Shown: in pieces, positions 5,194 through 7,340 of the stretch
Numbering within the stretch: position 1 is the stretch's first letter
Layout: every line of letters starts with the position of its first letter
Source of the DNA: JABMRP01 sp964444795
GTDB lineage: Bacteria > Planctomycetota > Planctomycetia > Pirellulales > Thermoguttaceae
Assembly (NCBI GenBank): GCA_964444795.1
Contig: CAYUIQ010000338.1
Span: 1 to 7,340, forward strand
Direction of reading: 5' to 3'
DNA: 7,340 nt
The notes under the pieces: model-generated
Databases searched by the model: none
What the model saw: the letters and a program-made list of their open reading frames with translations, nothing else
What the model was told of the DNA's origin: nothing
Made by a program: the position numbers and the translations under genes

Positions 5194-6525
5194 ATGGGAA
5201 AGCAGCACGATCAGCAGAAGAAAACGCCCGCCCAGCGTAGCATCGGGGCCGAAAAGACGATCGGCGGCGATGCAGCCACTCCGCCCCCGCAAGGCCGGGA
5301 AGATACACCCGCTGCTTCCGCCCCCGATGTGGGTGGTTCTCCCGGGGACGTCCTCCGCCAGCGGTACGTCTTGGAGGAGAAGCTGGGATCCGGTGGGATG
5401 GGCCAGGTTTGGCGGGCCGTGGACCGGAGTTTACATCGATCGGTGGCGGTCAAGCTGCTGCGCGGAAACCACCACTTACGCGGCTCCGTCGACCGCTTCC
5501 TGCGAGAAGCCCAAGCCATTGCCCAGGTGAACCATCCTCACATCGTTCAGATTTACGATGTCGACGCCGACTGGCCGTTCTTGGTCATGGAACTGGTCGA
5601 CGGATGCAGCCTCGCCGAGTGGTTACACGACGCAGGACCGCTGACGCCGGCCGCCGCGCGGCGGTTGTTTCTGCCCGTTTGCGATGCGCTGATCGCGGCA
5701 CACGAGGCGGGGATCGTCCACCGCGACGTCAAGCCGGGCAATATCCTGTTGACTCCCGAAGGGATCCCCAAACTGGGCGACTTCGGGCTGGCCCGGCTGG
5801 AAACCGATCAGGGCGATCAGACCAAGGCCGGGGCCGTGCTCGGGACGCTCCAGTTCATGGCCCCCGAACAGATGGCCGACCCGCGACAGGCCGACGCCCG
5901 GAGCGATATCTGGTCGCTGGCCGCAACGTTCTATCAAGCGATCACCGGCCAGCCCCCTCGCGTGATCCACGCCGATCGGATTCCCGAACCGCTGGCCCCG
6001 GTTCTGTTGCGAGCCCTGGAGGAAGAGCCCGGGCAGCGATATGAGACGGTCGCCGAATTCCGCCAGGCGCTGGCCGCCTTGGATCTGGCCGGGGAAGAAT
6101 CGACGGGTACTTCTCGATCCATCCCGGACAGTACGCCCCGCTGGATGAAGGTGGTTCTCACGATCGGCGGACTGATGTTTCTGACGATGATGATTGTGCT
6201 GACGCGCATTTTCGCCACCTACGAGGAGCCGAAGCCGGCCGATCACCCGAGCGACGTGCCCGCTGCCCAAGACGATCTGCTGCTGAAGGAACCGGCATCG
6301 CGGATGCTGCCCGCCGAAGATCCGCCCGAGGAACCGGCCCAAATCGAGCCGACCACGGAAGAGCCGCCGATCGCGCCAGCCGGAGTCGAGTTGCCCAGCG
6401 AAGATCCACCGGAGGAGCCGACGGAATTCGATCTGCGGGTGAAAGAACCGTTTCCCATCGAACCGGCGCAAGACGATCTGCGGCTCAAAGAACCGTTTCC
6501 GATGACGCCGGTGGAAGACCGGTAG
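5194..6525 (+). CDS. Membrane-anchored Hanks-type Ser/Thr protein kinase
   Basis: This 443-residue protein (460 if it starts at 5143) has a complete bacterial eukaryotic-like kinase domain, about residues 58-298. Visible elements are the glycine loop GSGGMG (65-70), ATP-binding K87 in VAVK, helix-C E105, catalytic loop HRDVKPGN (176-183) with D178 and N183, DFG (196-198), APEQ (223-226), D238 in SDIWS and R282 in QRY. All catalytic residues are present, so the kinase should be active. A low-complexity Gln/Pro/Ala-rich leader (1-50) precedes it. One membrane segment follows at about 317-340. The remaining roughly 100 residues should be extracytoplasmic; they are Pro/Glu/Asp-rich with repeated words and no PASTA or other recognised sensor domain. 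It is divergent from the sigma-factor gene and followed after 248 bp by an exported WD40 protein, which suggests a signalling cluster. Substrates are unknown. Confidence 0.95.
   Translation: MGKQHDQQKKTPAQRSIGAEKTIGGDAATPPPQGREDTPAASAPDVGGSPGDVLRQRYVLEEKLGSGGMGQVWRAVDRSLHRSVAVKLLRGNHHLRGSVDRFLREAQAIAQVNHPHIVQIYDVDADWPFLVMELVDGCSLAEWLHDAGPLTPAAARRLFLPVCDALIAAHEAGIVHRDVKPGNILLTPEGIPKLGDFGLARLETDQGDQTKAGAVLGTLQFMAPEQMADPRQADARSDIWSLAATFYQAITGQPPRVIHADRIPEPLAPVLLRALEEEPGQRYETVAEFRQALAALDLAGEESTGTSRSIPDSTPRWMKVVLTIGGLMFLTMMIVLTRIFATYEEPKPADHPSDVPAAQDDLLLKEPASRMLPAEDPPEEPAQIEPTTEEPPIAPAGVELPSEDPPEEPTEFDLRVKEPFPIEPAQDDLRLKEPFPMTPVEDR
6265..6495 (+). repeat. Degenerate repeats encoding the acidic proline-rich tail of the kinase
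   Basis: The tail reuses short peptide words. AQDDLLLKEP (358-367) and AQDDLRLKEP (425-434) share nine of ten residues; DPPEEP occurs at 376-381 and 404-409; KEPFP at 417-421 and 432-436. The copies differ at synonymous codon positions, which suggests an old internal duplication held by selection on the peptide rather than a recent slippage event. Confidence 0.6.
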
Positions 6526-6542
6526 GGGCGCGTTGAAAAAGT

Positions 6543-6633
6543 CGTGTGCCACTGCTTGCTTGCAAGCAGTGCCTTCTTACCGGGTTTTGTGCTCAGAACT
6601 GCCGCACTGCTTGCAAGCAAGCAGTGGCACACG
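6543..6633. repeat. 30-bp perfect inverted repeat with hairpin arms (REP/BIME-like)
   Basis: Bases 6543-6572 and 6604-6633 are exact reverse complements around a 31-nt centre. Each arm is itself a hairpin: CACTGCTTG and CAAGCAGTG around CTTG in the left arm and around CAAG in the right. The left arm is preceded by an A run (6536-6540) and the right followed by TTTT (6634-6637), so it could terminate transcription in both directions after the kinase stop 17 bp upstream. Paired hairpins in opposite orientation are the usual form of REP/BIME elements. No RAYT transposase gene lies in the window. Confidence 0.85.
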
Positions 6634-6762
6634 TTTTCCGCTAAGAACCGGAAGATCCCCCAAAGGGTGGACACCTGATCGAGCCCGGCGTATCTTGACG
6701 GGCGCATTGGCCCGGGGTGGTCTCGGGCGCCAAGTACATCGGCATTCCCGGTTCGACCGAAT

Positions 6763-6768
6763 AGGGGG
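6763..6768 (+). promoter_or_regulatory. Ribosome binding site of the WD40 gene
   Basis: AGGGGG lies 5 nt before the ATG at 6774. A second in-frame ATG at 6789 has no site at usual spacing. Further upstream, TTGACG at 6695-6700 could be a -35, but no acceptable -10 follows it. Confidence 0.5.
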
Positions 6769-6773
6769 CGAGG

Positions 6774-7340
6774 ATGGTAGTCCACGTGATGCGAAGGCGG
6801 TTGTCGGCGTTGATCTGTGTCGTCGGCCTGCTCTATTGTGGATCGGTCTACTCCGACTGGCCGCCCACGATCCCATCGGGACCCACCGAGACACCGGCAC
6901 CATCAAAGCCGATTCCCAAGGGGCCGGTCATCAGCGGGGCCATCGAACTCGGCCCGCCGATTGCGCCCCTGGTGCCTTCGGCCGAACCGGATTGTGATGT
7001 CGAAGCGGGGCAAACGATCGTGGCCAGTTTGCGTCTGAAGCTGCCGATCGGGCGGTCGGGGAAAAGTGCCGTTGCCTTTTCACCAGACGGGCGCCTCTTG
7101 GCCGCGTCGGGCGACGAGAACGCGGTTCTGCTATTGGAACTGAAGACCGCCAAGCCGCTGCACACGCTCACCGGCCATGCCGAGGAAGTGACCGCACTGG
7201 CCTTCTCGCCCGACGGAAAGCTCTTGGCTTCGGCCGGTGATCGCCAGATCTGCGTCTGGAACGCGGCCGCCGGCTCCCAGCAACACGCGATCAACACGAG
7301 TGACCCCGTCAAGGCCATGCGATTCACTCCCGACGGACAG
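6774..7340 (+). CDS. Exported WD40-repeat protein, 5' part only
   Basis: The frame is open from the ATG to the window edge, giving the first 189 residues of a longer protein. MRRRLSALICVVGLLYCGSVYS (6-27) is a signal peptide or membrane anchor: an Arg cluster, a hydrophobic core and a possible cleavage before D28. It is not a clean lipobox, because Y precedes C. A Pro-rich linker follows (about 30-75). WD40 repeats begin near residue 97: AFSPDG (101-106), GH (134-135), then AFSPDG (143-148) ending at W162 in CVWN, then FTPDG (184-188) opening a third blade. WD40 propellers are protein-binding platforms; in planctomycetes they often occur beside or fused to Ser/Thr kinases. Here the protein should lie outside the cytoplasm, on the same side as the kinase tail. 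The full length and blade number cannot be seen. Confidence 0.88.
   Translation, partial: MVVHVMRRRLSALICVVGLLYCGSVYSDWPPTIPSGPTETPAPSKPIPKGPVISGAIELGPPIAPLVPSAEPDCDVEAGQTIVASLRLKLPIGRSGKSAVAFSPDGRLLAASGDENAVLLLELKTAKPLHTLTGHAEEVTALAFSPDGKLLASAGDRQICVWNAAAGSQQHAINTSDPVKAMRFTPDGQ

Noticed and set aside
6695..6723. TTGACG at 6695 as the -35 of a promoter for the WD40 gene
   Set aside because: At 17-bp spacing the -10 position reads TGGTCT, which is not a credible -10 hexamer.

Overview
The window is GC-rich and its gene content points to a planctomycete, probably of the Pirellula/Rhodopirellula/Blastopirellula type. The evidence is a Tat-exported Gfo/Idh/MocA oxidoreductase, a DUF1570-type HExxH protein, an unusual sigma-70-family factor, a membrane Ser/Thr kinase and an exported WD40 protein, all in loose, mostly monocistronic order. 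No species can be named from this sequence alone.

Layout. Positions 1-114 hold only upstream sequence and a Shine-Dalgarno site. 115-1584 (+) encodes the Tat-signal oxidoreductase. Its stop codon touches an 87-bp interrupted inverted repeat (1584-1670). A complete tRNA-His(GTG) unit follows on the minus strand, with terminator (1702-1739), tRNA body (1751-1825) and a consensus-like promoter (1842-1870). 1992-3524 (+) encodes an exported putative zinc peptidase of the DUF1570 type. It converges on, and overlaps by 4 nt, a 420-residue sigma-70-family protein on the minus strand (3521-4783).

A 410-bp divergent spacer (4784-5193) holds several short inverted repeats and a likely sigma-70 promoter. 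It is followed by a membrane-anchored Hanks-type Ser/Thr kinase (5194-6525, +). After the kinase lies a 30-bp perfect inverted repeat whose arms are themselves hairpins (6543-6633), and then the start of an exported WD40-repeat protein (6774 to the window edge, +).

How the genes may work together. The most coherent functional unit is the divergent sigma factor and Ser/Thr kinase, with the WD40 protein downstream as a possible extracytoplasmic partner. In my manual alignment the sigma factor lacks most of the acidic residues usual in region 2.2 of ECF sigma factors and has long extra N- and C-terminal parts. This makes control by the neighbouring kinase, as in the known ECF43 EcfP/PknT system of Vibrio, a reasonable hypothesis but no more. 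The oxidoreductase, the peptidase and the tRNA show no functional link to this pair. I found no CRISPR array, prophage, insertion sequence or transposase gene. The two inverted repeats look like dispersed REP-type elements and may double as bidirectional terminators.
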